From NCBI GenBank assembly GCA_963734055.1, contig CAVTFQ010000003.1, positions 124,001-188,000 on the forward strand: a stretch of 64,000 nucleotides of DNA, given 5' to 3'. Source of the stretch: CAIWHR01 sp963734055. GTDB taxonomy: Bacteria; Pseudomonadota; Gammaproteobacteria; Burkholderiales; Casimicrobiaceae. The notes below the pieces were generated by a model. That model saw only the letters and a list, made by a program, of their open reading frames with translations, was not told where the DNA came from and ran no database searches. The translations under genes and the position numbers were made by a program. Of the stretch, positions 26,321 to 35,996 are shown one piece after another; position 1 is the stretch's first letter, and each line of letters opens with the position of its first letter.

Positions 26321-27711
26321 ACGGCTCCGTCCGCTCCCGGCTGATTTCCGGCTTCCTCTTCCCTCTTCAGGAGCGGCTGAAGGGGCACGACAGCGTCGCC
26401 CGCCGCCGGGCGCTCGAGCGCAGCCAATGGTGGAACGCAGAGCAGCTCGAACAATACCGCATCGCACGTCTGCGGGATTTCCTAGTCTACGTGGAAGCGC
26501 ATGTCCCCTACTACCGGCGCTTGTTCGCCGAGGGCCGTCTTGCACCCCGCAGCGTCGAGTCGCTGGCCGATCTCGCCCGGATTCCCCTGCTCGACAAGCC
26601 GCTGATCCGCGCGAACCAGGAGCACCTCCGCTCCGATCAGGCGCGGGTGCTCAAGCGCTACAACACGGGCGGCTCGAGCGGCGACCCGCTCGTCTTCTAC
26701 ATGGGCAAGGATCGCATCAGCCACGACGTGGCAGCGAAGTGGCGCGCTACGCGATGGTGGGATGTGGACATCGGCGATCCCGAAGTCGTGGTCTGGGGTT
26801 CGCCGATCGAGCTCGGGACCCAGGACCGCTTTCGGCAGATCCGGGATCGGCTGCTGCGCACCAGGCTGCTCCCGGCCTTCGAGATGTCGGCGGCGAAGCT
26901 CGACGGGTTCGTGGCGGAAATCCGGGCCATGCGGCCAAAGATGATTTTCGGGTACCCGTCGGCGCTCGCGCACATCGCGCGCCACGCCGAGGAGCGACGG
27001 CAACGCCTGGACGATCTCGGGATCAAGGTGGCCTTCGTCACGTCGGAGCGGCTGTACGATCACCAGAGAGCGCAGATCGCAAGGATCTTCGGCTGCGCCG
27101 TGGCGAACGGCTACGGTGGCCGCGACGCGGGATTCATCGCCCACGAGTGTCCGGCCGGCGGAATGCACATTTCGGCCGAAGACATCATTGTCGAGATCGT
27201 CGATCCTGCGGGCGAAGCCGTTTCTGTCGGCGGGTCCGGCGAAATCGTCGTGACCCATCTCGCGACGCGCGAGTTTCCGTTCATTCGCTATCGCACCGGC
27301 GACATCGGCATCCTGGGCAGCCGCGCGTGCCCCTGCGGCCGCGGCTTGCCGTTGCTCGAGGAGATTCAGGGGCGAAGCACCGACTTCGTCGTTGCCGAAG
27401 ACGGGACGGTCATGCACGGGCTGGCGCTGATCTACGTCCTGCGCGACCTGCCGGAAATCGCCTCGTTCAGGATCGTCCAGGAATCGCGGCAGCAGGTGCG
27501 CGTGCAGATCGTCCCGGCATCACCCTTCACCCCTGCCTTGAAAGCGCGCATCAGCGAGGGATTCCGGGCACGGCTGGGGAAAGGCGTCGACGTGCGCATC
27601 GAGCCGGTGGCGGAGATCGTGCCTGAGGCATCCGGCAAGTTTCGGTATGTGATAAGCCACGCATTGGACCAGGGGGCCACTTCGATTCCGGCCACTGATC
27701 GACCCGGCTGA
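26317..27711 (+). CDS. CapK/phenylacetate-CoA ligase-like AMP-forming enzyme
   Basis: The GTG at 26317 overlaps the upstream stop. A 464-residue protein of the PaaK/CapK branch of adenylate-forming enzymes. The P-loop-like KRYNTGGSSGDPLVFYMGK binds ATP. GYPSALAHIARH and FGCAVANGYGGRDAGFIAHECP follow, then FIRYRTGDIG, and the C-terminal subdomain with PCGRGLPLLEEIQGRSTDFV. CapK relatives in capsule loci are thought to activate an acyl or amino group for glycan modification. It probably supplies an activated acid for the polymer; substrate unknown. Confidence 0.9.
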   Translation: MNGSVRSRLISGFLFPLQERLKGHDSVARRRALERSQWWNAEQLEQYRIARLRDFLVYVEAHVPYYRRLFAEGRLAPRSVESLADLARIPLLDKPLIRANQEHLRSDQARVLKRYNTGGSSGDPLVFYMGKDRISHDVAAKWRATRWWDVDIGDPEVVVWGSPIELGTQDRFRQIRDRLLRTRLLPAFEMSAAKLDGFVAEIRAMRPKMIFGYPSALAHIARHAEERRQRLDDLGIKVAFVTSERLYDHQRAQIARIFGCAVANGYGGRDAGFIAHECPAGGMHISAEDIIVEIVDPAGEAVSVGGSGEIVVTHLATREFPFIRYRTGDIGILGSRACPCGRGLPLLEEIQGRSTDFVVAEDGTVMHGLALIYVLRDLPEIASFRIVQESRQQVRVQIVPASPFTPALKARISEGFRARLGKGVDVRIEPVAEIVPEASGKFRYVISHALDQGATSIPATDRPG

Positions 27712-27717
27712 CTCTTC

Positions 27718-28968
27718 GTGATTCGAATGACCCTTGTTGTCGGCGCTTTCGCTGCCTCGCTATGGCCGATGGCGAGCCATGCGGCTCCTGCCGAGCCCCA
27801 TCTTCCCGACCCGCAGTGGCGAGCGGATCCGCATTCGCGTGCCTCCGCGCCCGAGCCTGGAACGTCCGATTCCCCGGCCGGCGTCGAGGCGCCTCCCCCA
27901 GCCCCTCGCGCGACCATGCCCCCTCCGACTTTGCCGGCCCGGGCGACCAGCTTCGAGGAGCGATGTGCGCAGCCCGGCGTGGTGCTGTGCGATCCACTCG
28001 ACGAGGGACGTGTTCGAGGCGTGGGAATCACCAGCAAGACGCCGAACGCGACTTTGCCCGACGCGCTGAACGGACATTACCGTGATTGGCGCTGGTGCGA
28101 CCACGTTCCCGGCGTGACACCTCGAACGCCGACTCTTGACGACAAGGTCAAGACATCGGGGAGCGGAGCGCTGAAGTTCGTGATTCCGACGCGAAGCGGC
28201 GCTGCCGATGCCGGCTATTGCCAGATCAACTTCACCCCCGACAACTCGGTCCAGTTCGGCGAGGGCGACACCTTCTTCGTTCAGTTCCGGGTGCGACTTT
28301 CGTGCACGCTGCTCTTCACGGACTGCGATCCCGGCAGCCCGGGATACAGGAAGCAGCGCCGCGTCTATCGCAGCAAGAGCGGGGGCGGCACCAGCTTCAA
28401 GGTATCGATCATCAACGCCGGAGATCATCCGGACCTGCCCTATCCCGTCAATTCCTGCACCGAGCAGCACCTGGTCCTGATCCAGGGCCAGAACGGGATC
28501 GTCGCCGGCTATCACTCCTGTGGCTGGTACGATGGCCACGAAGCGCCGATCGGCAAGGTTCGCGGCAGCGAAATATGGGACAGGCAGCCGAAAAAGCCCG
28601 GTGACGCCGGCGGGCCCTGCGTGAACCGCGGAGACGAGGCATCGTCCGACTGCGTGCTGTGGCCCGCCGATGAGTGGGTGACGATCACCCAGCAAGTGAC
28701 GATCGGCAAGTGGGTGAGCCGGTTGAACGATCCGACGCGCGGCAGCAATGTGCGCATCTGGATGCAGCGCCAGGGCCGGCAGCCGGTGCTGGTGATCGAC
28801 TACGACCGTAACCTGCGCGCCCCGGAAAAGCCGTTCATGAAGTATGGGAAGATCTGGCTGCTTCCGTACATGACAAACAAGAATCCGCTCGAAGACCATC
28901 CAGAAGCTTACATGTGGTTCGACGAGCTGATCGTGTCGCGCGCACCCATCGGACCGGCCTTGGACTGA
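27718..28968 (+). CDS. Secreted polysaccharide lyase-like (jelly-roll) protein
   Basis: A 416-residue exported protein. Residues 1-22 form a signal peptide (MTLVVGAFAASLWPMASHA) and about 70 Pro/Ala-rich residues follow. The main domain (about 80-416) has several Cys residues and ends KYGKIWLLPYMTNKNPLEDHPEAYMWFDELIVSRAPIG. The terminal segment, a Trp/Phe-Asp then a strand with hydrophobic-(I/L)VxRxxIG, resembles the C-terminus of the lyase-like proteins at 46-53 kb (MTALVVARRYIGP). I infer a concanavalin-like fold and a role in trimming or binding the polymer. Starts at GTG 27718 or ATG 27727 are both possible. Catalytic residues were not identified. Confidence 0.6.
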   Translation: MIRMTLVVGAFAASLWPMASHAAPAEPHLPDPQWRADPHSRASAPEPGTSDSPAGVEAPPPAPRATMPPPTLPARATSFEERCAQPGVVLCDPLDEGRVRGVGITSKTPNATLPDALNGHYRDWRWCDHVPGVTPRTPTLDDKVKTSGSGALKFVIPTRSGAADAGYCQINFTPDNSVQFGEGDTFFVQFRVRLSCTLLFTDCDPGSPGYRKQRRVYRSKSGGGTSFKVSIINAGDHPDLPYPVNSCTEQHLVLIQGQNGIVAGYHSCGWYDGHEAPIGKVRGSEIWDRQPKKPGDAGGPCVNRGDEASSDCVLWPADEWVTITQQVTIGKWVSRLNDPTRGSNVRIWMQRQGRQPVLVIDYDRNLRAPEKPFMKYGKIWLLPYMTNKNPLEDHPEAYMWFDELIVSRAPIGPALD

Positions 28969-29044
28969 TCAAGACCGAATCGCCCCGGACCAAGCGTTCA
29001 ATGCACATCTCACCAGTCCCTACGGTGCACTGAGAAGATATTCG

Positions 29045-30418
29045 ATGCGAACGATCGCCTTGTTCATGATGCTTGCGGTTCTGGTCCCATTGGCACTGGT
29101 CAAGCCGTGGACCGGGGTCCTCACCTGGACCTGGATCAGCATCATGAACGTGCACAAGCTGACCTTCGGGTTCCTCCAGAACTTCCCGGTGGCCTACGTC
29201 ATAGCCGTGGCTACGTTGCTGGGGACCCTGTTTACGCGCGACCAGCGCAAGCTTCCAGTGAACGCGGTCACCGTTACGCTCGCCCTGTTCATTCTCTGGA
29301 TGTGCATCACGTCCATTTTCGCCATCTATCCGGACCAGATCGGAGAGCAGTTCGACAAGGTAATGAAGATCCAATTCATGATCTTCGTCACCCTGCTGCT
29401 ACTGCACAGTCGGAAGCACATCGACCTGTTCGTCTGGGTCATCGTGATTTCCCTCGGATTCTACGGAGTCAAGGGGGGGATCTACACGATCTCGCACGGC
29501 GGGCACGGAATGGTACAAGGTCCGCCCGGCGGCTTCATCGAACCGAACAACGAACTCGCGCTCGCCCTCACGATGACCGTTCCGCTGATGTTCTATTTGC
29601 GGGAATCGCCGAAGGCATGGCTGCGTTGGGGCTTCACGGGCGCGATCGTCCTGACGGCACTGAGCGTCCTCGGATCGCAGTCGCGCGGGGCGCTCCTGGC
29701 GGTAATCGCAATGGCGGTCTACCTCTGGCGGCACAGCAAGAGGAAGTTGACGTTCGGATTGCTGCTCATCGTGGTCGGCGGGGGCCTGATCGCATTCATG
29801 CCCTCGCAGTGGGAGGACCGCATGAACACGATCGCCGAATATCAAACCGAGAGCTCGGCCCAGGGCCGGCTGAACGCATGGGCGATGTCCCTCAATCTCG
29901 CCAAGGATCGATTCTTCGGGGGCGGATTCGAGGTCATTACCCCGGAGATGTTCGCGCGATATGCCCCGGATCCCGGAAATCTGCATGCGGCGCACAGCAT
30001 CTACTTTCAGATTCTGGGGGAGCACGGGTTCGTGGGTCTGGGGATCTTCCTGCTGTTCTGGGCGCTGACGTGGCGCACGGCGACCTGGGTGATCAAGAAC
30101 GCCGGTACTGCAGAGTTGTCCTGGGCGGGACGGCTTGCGTCGATGGCCCAGGTGAGCCTGGTCGGCTATTTTGTCGGGGGCGCATTTCTGAGTCTTGCGT
30201 ATTTCGACCTGCCCTACGATCTCATGGTGATTGTCGTCCTGTGCAAGGTCCTGATCGAATCCCGACTGGAGAGCGCCGCCGAGCAGTCGAGCTCAAGCGG
30301 CGAGGTGATCCATGACGGCGGCGGCCCGGGATCGATGCTCGGGGCGCGGGCGCCGTCACAGTTGCCGCTGCAGGAGCGTGCGAGTTCTCAGGCGGCGCCG
30401 CACGGGGAGCGAAGCTGA
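29045..30418 (+). CDS. O-antigen ligase/polymerase (Wzy-like), exosortase A system-associated
   Basis: A 457-residue integral membrane protein with about 10-12 predicted helices. The N-terminal half (MMLAVLVPLALVKPWTGVLTWTWISIMNVHKLTFGF) matches the DUF5935 part typical of this family. The Wzy_C segment follows with LTALSVLGSQSRGALLAVIAMAVYLWRH and a large periplasmic loop (ESSAQGRLNAWAMSLNLAKDRFFGGGFEV...HAAHSIYFQILGEHGFVGLG). It probably polymerises repeat units in the periplasm. The hydrophilic last 60 residues are Ser/Gly-rich. Its 3' end overlaps by 31 bases the 3' end of the convergent gene. Confidence 0.95.
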   Translation: MRTIALFMMLAVLVPLALVKPWTGVLTWTWISIMNVHKLTFGFLQNFPVAYVIAVATLLGTLFTRDQRKLPVNAVTVTLALFILWMCITSIFAIYPDQIGEQFDKVMKIQFMIFVTLLLLHSRKHIDLFVWVIVISLGFYGVKGGIYTISHGGHGMVQGPPGGFIEPNNELALALTMTVPLMFYLRESPKAWLRWGFTGAIVLTALSVLGSQSRGALLAVIAMAVYLWRHSKRKLTFGLLLIVVGGGLIAFMPSQWEDRMNTIAEYQTESSAQGRLNAWAMSLNLAKDRFFGGGFEVITPEMFARYAPDPGNLHAAHSIYFQILGEHGFVGLGIFLLFWALTWRTATWVIKNAGTAELSWAGRLASMAQVSLVGYFVGGAFLSLAYFDLPYDLMVIVVLCKVLIESRLESAAEQSSSSGEVIHDGGGPGSMLGARAPSQLPLQERASSQAAPHGERS

Positions 30419-32217
30419 CTCTCGTCTGGCGAATCCTGTCGACCGCCGGTCTTGTTCAGCCACTGTTCGAGCATCACGAGAATCCACAACATCTCGCCGT
30501 AATAACCGGGATGGGCGGGAAGATGCGTTTCGACGAGCTCCGTGATGAAGGACGGCCTGACATAGCGGCGCAACGTCGCGGCGTGCAGCGAGTCGAGTAC
30601 GAATTCGCGGAGCGTTCCGTTTTCCAGGATCCAGGGCCCGAACGGCAGGCCGAATCCGTGCTTGGTCTTGCGCAGGATGGCATCGGGCAGAAAGTCCCGC
30701 AGCGCATCCTTGAAGAAATAGCGCAGCCGGAGGCCCCGCAGCTTGAGGGCAGGCGCCAGCCGCAGGGAGAAATCCACCAGGTCGTCGTCGAGCATCGGAA
30801 AGCCAACCTGAACGCCGGCGACGTCGGCTGAGCCGACCACCTTGGGCAGATCGCTGTCGGTCAGCGTCAGCTTCCAATCGTAGGCGAGCATTCGGTTGAT
30901 CAACGACCGGGCGCCGCCCGCAGCATAAAGTTCCCGTTGCAGCGAACGCGGGCTCTCCTGATCGACGGCTTCGAGGAAATCCGGCGCGAGCATCTCGCTC
31001 GTGCCCATTCGCAGCAGCAGGTTGTACATTTCCATCCGGTCAGGCATGGGCACCCGCGCCTGCTCAACGTAGCTGACGAGCTTCCTCGCCAACGGCAGCC
31101 TTGCGAGCAACGGCAAGCCCAGGATCACGGGTTCGAGCACCCGATTGCGAAGGCCCGCGGGTAGCGCCGTATAGGCATCGAAGACGCGCTGCTTCGCGTA
31201 ACGCTCGTTGCCGCCGAACAATTCATCGCCGCCGTCCCCCGCCAGCATCCTGGCGACGCCGTCGCTGCGGGCAAGCCGCGCGCAGCAAAACGCAGGCAGT
31301 ACCGAGGAATTGCCGAATGGCTGATCGAAGTGAGCGGCGATCGCGGGAATGTTGTCGGTGACATCCTGGGGCGTCACGTAGTACTCGTGATGGCTCGTGC
31401 CGAAGTGGCCGGCGGCGATTCGCGCGTACTCCATTTCGTCATAGCCGGCGGCATTGAACCCTATGGAATAGGTATTGGCCGGCCTTCCGGTAATCTGAAC
31501 CAGCGTCCCGGCGACGGTCGAGCTGTCGGTCCCTCCGCTCAAATAGGCTCCGACCTCCCCATCCTCGGCAGTGCGAGCGACGGCCTGCGTCACGAGAGCC
31601 CGGAACTGGGTCCGCAATTCGTCGGTGGAAGCGGCGGGGGACTCGTCGAATCGAGGACGCCAGTACCTTTCGATTTCGCAGCGTCCGTCGGCGAAAGTGA
31701 GAACATGGCCCGGAAGGAGGCGCGCAATCCCCCGGAAGGCCGTCCGCGGCGACGGAATCACGTGGAAGTAGAGGTAGTCGAAGATCGCCTGGGCGTCGAT
31801 CTCCCGTCGTGCCACGGGGACGGCATCGGCTCGATTGGAGAACGCAAAGCCGGATTCCGTTGTCGCGTAACACCAGGTTTCGATCGAAAAGCGGTCGACC
31901 GCAAGAAACGCACTGCCGGTCTCGATGTCGAGGACGGCAGCGGCAAATCGGCCATGTACTCGCGTTGGTGCGCGCGGGCCGAGCCGCGCGACAAGCTCTA
32001 TCCAGGCAAAGGGGGCGCCCCGGGAGCGTGCGAGGGCCGCGACGTCCTCGTCGAGGAATCGTGCGCTACCACGGCAAACGGCGACGCGTCCGTTCGTGCC
32101 GCCACGCAGCGCATCTCCCGCTTCCAGATAATGAGAGGGCGCTCCGGCTTGGGACGTCGCGCCTGGACGCTCGCGTGACGGCGTCCTGATCCAGCCACGA
32201 GTGGGTGACGAGGACAT
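30388..32217 (-). CDS. Asparagine synthase-like protein lacking the N-terminal glutaminase cysteine
   Basis: A 609-residue protein on the minus strand. The N-terminal 200 residues keep traces of the class II glutaminase fold (VHGRFAAAVLDIETGSAFLAVDRF), but the start is MSSSPTRGW, with no Cys2. The synthetase domain is intact: P-loop YLSGGTDSSTVAGTLVQ, MLAGDGGDELFGGNERY and KTKHGFGLPFG. It would therefore use free ammonia or another amine, or act as an amide or lactam-forming enzyme like beta-lactam synthetase relatives. It is the third member of the family here. It is convergent with the O-antigen ligase; its ATG lies 3 bases from a CTAG-bounded repeat array. Confidence 0.9.
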   Translation of the reverse strand: MSSSPTRGWIRTPSRERPGATSQAGAPSHYLEAGDALRGGTNGRVAVCRGSARFLDEDVAALARSRGAPFAWIELVARLGPRAPTRVHGRFAAAVLDIETGSAFLAVDRFSIETWCYATTESGFAFSNRADAVPVARREIDAQAIFDYLYFHVIPSPRTAFRGIARLLPGHVLTFADGRCEIERYWRPRFDESPAASTDELRTQFRALVTQAVARTAEDGEVGAYLSGGTDSSTVAGTLVQITGRPANTYSIGFNAAGYDEMEYARIAAGHFGTSHHEYYVTPQDVTDNIPAIAAHFDQPFGNSSVLPAFCCARLARSDGVARMLAGDGGDELFGGNERYAKQRVFDAYTALPAGLRNRVLEPVILGLPLLARLPLARKLVSYVEQARVPMPDRMEMYNLLLRMGTSEMLAPDFLEAVDQESPRSLQRELYAAGGARSLINRMLAYDWKLTLTDSDLPKVVGSADVAGVQVGFPMLDDDLVDFSLRLAPALKLRGLRLRYFFKDALRDFLPDAILRKTKHGFGLPFGPWILENGTLREFVLDSLHAATLRRYVRPSFITELVETHLPAHPGYYGEMLWILVMLEQWLNKTGGRQDSPDESQLRSPCGAA

Positions 32218-32224
32218 GAGCTAG

Positions 32225-33177
32225 ACGTCAATCGTCAGCACGATGTGTCCACGACATTCTTTGTCGTCCCTGCGGAGGCGGGGACCCAGTGACGTTGAGC
32301 TGTCGCCTGGGATCCTCGTTCCAAGTCGCCGGATTCCCGCGTTTGCGGGAATGACGACGGCACAGGGTTGAGCTATCGCCTGGGATCCTCGTCCCAAGTC
32401 GCTGGATTCCCGCGTTCGCGGGAATGACGACGGCACGGGATTCACGCAACACGATGTATCCAGGACGAATGCGCCGATCGCATGCATTCTCCGTCGTCCC
32501 CGCGGAGGCGGGGACCCAGCGACGTTGAGCTGTCGCCTGGAATCCGCGTCCCAAGTCGCCGGATTCCCGCGTTTGCGGGAATGACGACTGCGACGTATCC
32601 ACGACGAATGCGCCAGTCGCATGCATTCTCCGTCGTCCCCGCGGAGGCGGGGATTCCCGCGTTCGCGGGAATGACGACTGCACAGGCTTGAGCTGTCGCC
32701 GGGATCCGCGTCCGACGAATGCGCCAGTCGCATGCATTCCGTCGTCCCCGCGGACGCGGGGACCCAGTGACGTTGAGCTGACGCCGGGATTCTCGTCCCA
32801 AGTCGCTGGATTCCCGCGTTCGCGGGAATGACGACTGCGGTGTATCCACGACGAATGCGCGAGTCGCATGCATTCCGTCGTCCCCGCGGACGCGGGGACC
32901 CAGCGACGTTGAGCTGTCGCCTGGGATCCTCGTTCCAAGTCGCTGGATTCCCGCGTTCGCGGGAATGACGACGGCACAGGATTTGCGCTACACGATGTAT
33001 CCAGGACGAATGCGCCGATCGCATGCACGCTCCGTCGTCCCCGCGGACGCGGGGACCCAGTGACGTTGAGCTCTCGCCTGGAGTCCTCGTCCCAGGCCGC
33101 TGGATTCCCGCGTTCGCGGAATGACGACTGCACGGGATTCACGGGCATCGTAGAAGCAACGTCCTGAATGTTCACGG
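32225..33177 (-). repeat. REPIN-like array, copy D (inverted, expanded to 953 bp)
   Basis: Bounded by CTAGA at 32221-32225 and 33178-33182. The ends are those of the 196-bp family in inverted orientation (ACGTCAATCGTCAGCACG on the left, CCTGAATGTTCACGG on the right). Inside, the two hairpin types alternate: about six GTCCCCGCG(N)3CGGGGAC-type and seven ATTCCCGCG(N)CGCGGGAAT-type hairpins, separated by variants of GACGAATGCGCCAGTCGCATGCATTC and GTTGAGCTGTCGCC. I read this as internal tandem amplification of a single element. The right CTAG supplies the stop codon of the decarboxylase gene. Confidence 0.88.
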
Positions 33178-34407
33178 CTAGACCAGAATCTCCAACGGCG
33201 GCGGATGGCTGAGAAAACCGATCGGGCTCGCCGTTGCACCATAGGCACCGGATTGCAGCACGGCAATGAGATCGCCCGCCTCGGCTTCGGCGAGGTCGAT
33301 CCGGTCGCCGAGCAAGTCGAGGGGAGTGCACAGCGGGCCGACGACGGAGACCGTCTCGCGCTTCTTGCCTTGCACACGATTGCCGACGACCACGGGATAG
33401 TTCTTCCGGATGACCTGGCCAAAGTTGCCGGACGCCGCGAGATGATGATGGAGTCCACCGTCCGTGACCAGGAAGGTGTGGCCGCGCGAAACCTTGCGCT
33501 CGATCACGCGGCAGACATAAACGCCTGCCTCGCCGACGAGATATCGACCAAGCTCCAGAACGATCTTCGCGCCGGGCAGTGCGTCGGCGATTCGAGCGGA
33601 CAGCCGATCGAGAGTCTCCCCGATGGGACTCAGGTCGAGCGGCCTTTCGCCCGGGAAATAGGGAATGCCGAAACCGCCGCCGATGTTGAGCACGCGAATC
33701 GGTGCCGGCGCATGCTCGGCGAGGCGGAGCGCAAGCTCGACCGACTTCTGTTGCGCCTCGCAGATCGATTCGGATCTCAGATTCTGGGAGCCGCTGTAGA
33801 TGTGAAATCCTTCGAATGCAAGGCGAAGCCGGGCGATCTGCCGCAACAGGTCGGGCACCGCTTCGGCATCGACGCCGAACTGCTTGGGGCCGCCTCCCAT
33901 CTTCATGCCCGACGATTTCAGCTCGAAGTCGGGGTTGATCCGAATCGCGACCCGGGCGGGCAGGGAGAGGCCGTCTCCGATCCGTGCCGCGCGCTCCGCC
34001 TCGTGGAGCGACTCGACGTTGAGGAGGGCGCCGCTCGCAATGGCCTGGCTTATCTCCGCGTCCGACTTGCCGGGGCCGGCGAAGCTGATGTCCTGCGCAT
34101 CCATTCCACTGTCCAGCGCGGTGCGCAATTCACCCGCCGACGCGACGTCCAGGCCATCCACGATGCCCGCGAGATGGCCTACGAGCGCGGGCATCGGATT
34201 GGCCTTGACGGCGTAATGAAGGTCGATTGCCGCAGGCAGGTGCTGGCGAAGCGCTTCCACGCGCGCCGAAACGCTCCTTCGGTCATAGACATAAAATGGC
34301 GTGCCGCCAACTCGCTGGGCGAGACGCGGCAACGGAATTCCACCGATCACGAGACAGTCGTCTTCGATCGGGAACTGCGAAAGCGGAGGATGCCGGGGCA
34401 GCGTCAT
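33178..34407 (-). CDS. PLP-dependent decarboxylase, exosortase A system-associated
   Basis: A 409-residue fold-type III decarboxylase (ornithine/diaminopimelate decarboxylase family). DLHYAVKANPMPALV holds the PLP lysine. AGPGKSDAEI, INPDFELKSSGMKMGGGPKQFG and LNIGGGFGIPYFPGE bind PLP phosphate and substrate, and ELGRYLVGEAGVYVCRVIERKVSRG follows. It occurs in EpsH loci next to the acyl-CoA ligase and carrier protein, and is thought to act on an amino acid, perhaps one attached to the carrier; this is inference. The ATG at 34407 overlaps the ligase stop (TCATGA on the plus strand), so the two are cotranslated. The TAG stop is embedded in the CTAG of the repeat array. Confidence 0.94.
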   Translation of the reverse strand: MTLPRHPPLSQFPIEDDCLVIGGIPLPRLAQRVGGTPFYVYDRRSVSARVEALRQHLPAAIDLHYAVKANPMPALVGHLAGIVDGLDVASAGELRTALDSGMDAQDISFAGPGKSDAEISQAIASGALLNVESLHEAERAARIGDGLSLPARVAIRINPDFELKSSGMKMGGGPKQFGVDAEAVPDLLRQIARLRLAFEGFHIYSGSQNLRSESICEAQQKSVELALRLAEHAPAPIRVLNIGGGFGIPYFPGERPLDLSPIGETLDRLSARIADALPGAKIVLELGRYLVGEAGVYVCRVIERKVSRGHTFLVTDGGLHHHLAASGNFGQVIRKNYPVVVGNRVQGKKRETVSVVGPLCTPLDLLGDRIDLAEAEAGDLIAVLQSGAYGATASPIGFLSHPPPLEILV

Positions 34408-35996
34408 GACGCCTTTCCCTCGAACAGGCGGTCGAATTCCGAGCTGAGAAGCTTCCGGTCGATCTTTCCGTTCGGGTTGCGCGGAAGAGGGCCCGCGCGA
34501 ACGTCGATCATCGCGGGAAGCATGAACGCAGGAAGGCACTTGCGACATTCGGCGCTCAGGACCGCGCTGTCGACGTCACCGCCGGGAACCGGCGTTGCGA
34601 CGACCACGATGGCCTGCCCCAGTACCGGGTGTGGAATGCCGAAGGCCGCGACCTCCCCGACGAGCTTGGTTCCGTAAAGGATCTCTTCGACCTCGGTGGG
34701 ACTCACGCGATAGCCCGAGGTCTTGATCATTTCGTCGCGCCTGCCGACGAAGTAGATGAATCCTTCGGCGTCCATGCGTACGGTGTCGCCCGAAAAGACC
34801 GCAATCTCCGGCAAGACCAGGCCGGGTTCCCTTCCCGGCAACGGCTTGAAGCGCTCGGCGGTCTTCTCCGCGTCGTTCCAGTATCCCAGCGCCACCAGAG
34901 GACCGCGGTGGACCAGTTCGCCCGGTTCGTCGGGAGCGCACGGCGTGCCGTCTTCGCGCAACACGAGTATCTCCGCATTGGGTATGGCCTTGCCGATGGA
35001 GTCGGGCCGGCGGTCGACCTCTTCCGGCGGCAAGTAGGTCGATCTGAAGGCCTCGGTGAGGCCGTACATCAGGTAGGGCTTGGTTCGGGGCAACCGCGCC
35101 CGCAAGGTCTTGAGCGTCTCGAGCGGCATCCGGCCGCCCGTATTCGCGACATAGCGCAAATGATCCGCAATCGTCGTCGGCCATTCCAGTTGCGAGAGCT
35201 GGATCCATAGCGGAGGCACGGCCGTCAATCCCGTCACCTTCGCCGTGGTAAGAGCGGTAAGCACGTCCTTCGGCAGCAGGTAATTCAGCAGGACGACGCG
35301 CGCCCCGACGTGAAACGCGGTCGTGAGCTGGCTGAATCCGGCGTCGAACGAAAGGGGGAGGGCCGACAGCAGAATATCTTCCGGATTGTTCGCGAGATAC
35401 TGGGCAACGCTCTTTGCGCCCACGACCATGTTGCGATGGGACAGCACCACGCCCTTCGGCTTGCCGGTGCTGCCCGACGTATACAGTATGGCGACCATGT
35501 CCGAATCGATGACGCGATGCCCGCTGCGCGAGTCGGAGAGCGAAATATCGGACCATCCGAGCTCCGGCACGCCGGCCTGGCCGTCAGACTCGACCGGCGC
35601 GCCGACCCGTATGACCAGTCGAAGGTCCGGACAGCTTTGAAGGGTGTCGCGAAGCAGGCTGAGGCGTTCGGCGGTGGTGGCGAGGACGCGAGCGTTGCAG
35701 TCGCGCATGACGTAACCGACCTGGTCGGGCTTCAGCAAAGGATTCAAGGGGACGAAGACACCGCCGGCGGCGGCTGAGCCAAAATAGGCGGCGACGGTCT
35801 CGATTCGCTTTTCGAGAAATACGGCGACTCGCTCCCCACGGCGCAACCCGGCCTCGATCAACGCGGACGCGAAGGCCCGGATCTGGCGCTCCAGTTCATC
35901 GTAAGTCACCGACTGGTCGCCGTAGACGACGGCGGTCTTGCCCGGAAACCGGTCAGCCGAGCAGGTGATGAGCTCGTGCAGAAGAGAGGTGGTCAT
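34404..35996 (-). CDS. Acyl-CoA ligase (AMP-forming), exosortase A system-associated
   Basis: A 530-residue adenylate-forming enzyme. The ATP-binding motif is VAILYTSGSTGKPKGVVLSHRNM, followed by PYLMYGLTEAFRSTYLPPEEV and FSGDTVRMDAEGFIYFVGRRDEMIKTSGYRVSPTEVEEIL. The catalytic lysine comes near the end in PNGKIDRKLL. It should activate a carboxylic or amino acid as adenylate and load it on CoA or on the small carrier protein encoded divergently at 36.4 kb. The ATG at 35996 is preferred to a TTG 12 bases upstream. It forms an operon with the decarboxylase. Confidence 0.95.
   Translation of the reverse strand: MTTSLLHELITCSADRFPGKTAVVYGDQSVTYDELERQIRAFASALIEAGLRRGERVAVFLEKRIETVAAYFGSAAAGGVFVPLNPLLKPDQVGYVMRDCNARVLATTAERLSLLRDTLQSCPDLRLVIRVGAPVESDGQAGVPELGWSDISLSDSRSGHRVIDSDMVAILYTSGSTGKPKGVVLSHRNMVVGAKSVAQYLANNPEDILLSALPLSFDAGFSQLTTAFHVGARVVLLNYLLPKDVLTALTTAKVTGLTAVPPLWIQLSQLEWPTTIADHLRYVANTGGRMPLETLKTLRARLPRTKPYLMYGLTEAFRSTYLPPEEVDRRPDSIGKAIPNAEILVLREDGTPCAPDEPGELVHRGPLVALGYWNDAEKTAERFKPLPGREPGLVLPEIAVFSGDTVRMDAEGFIYFVGRRDEMIKTSGYRVSPTEVEEILYGTKLVGEVAAFGIPHPVLGQAIVVVATPVPGGDVDSAVLSAECRKCLPAFMLPAMIDVRAGPLPRNPNGKIDRKLLSSEFDRLFEGKAS

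Noticed and set aside
32225..33177. CRISPR-like appearance of the repeat array
   Set aside because: Two alternating palindromic modules with variable spacing, intervening sequences that are repeats themselves, no unique spacers and no cas genes.
32228..33331. Open frames running through the repeat array on both strands
   Set aside because: They translate hairpin repeats into IPANAGIQ- or SFPRTRESS-like peptides, an artefact of the repeats.
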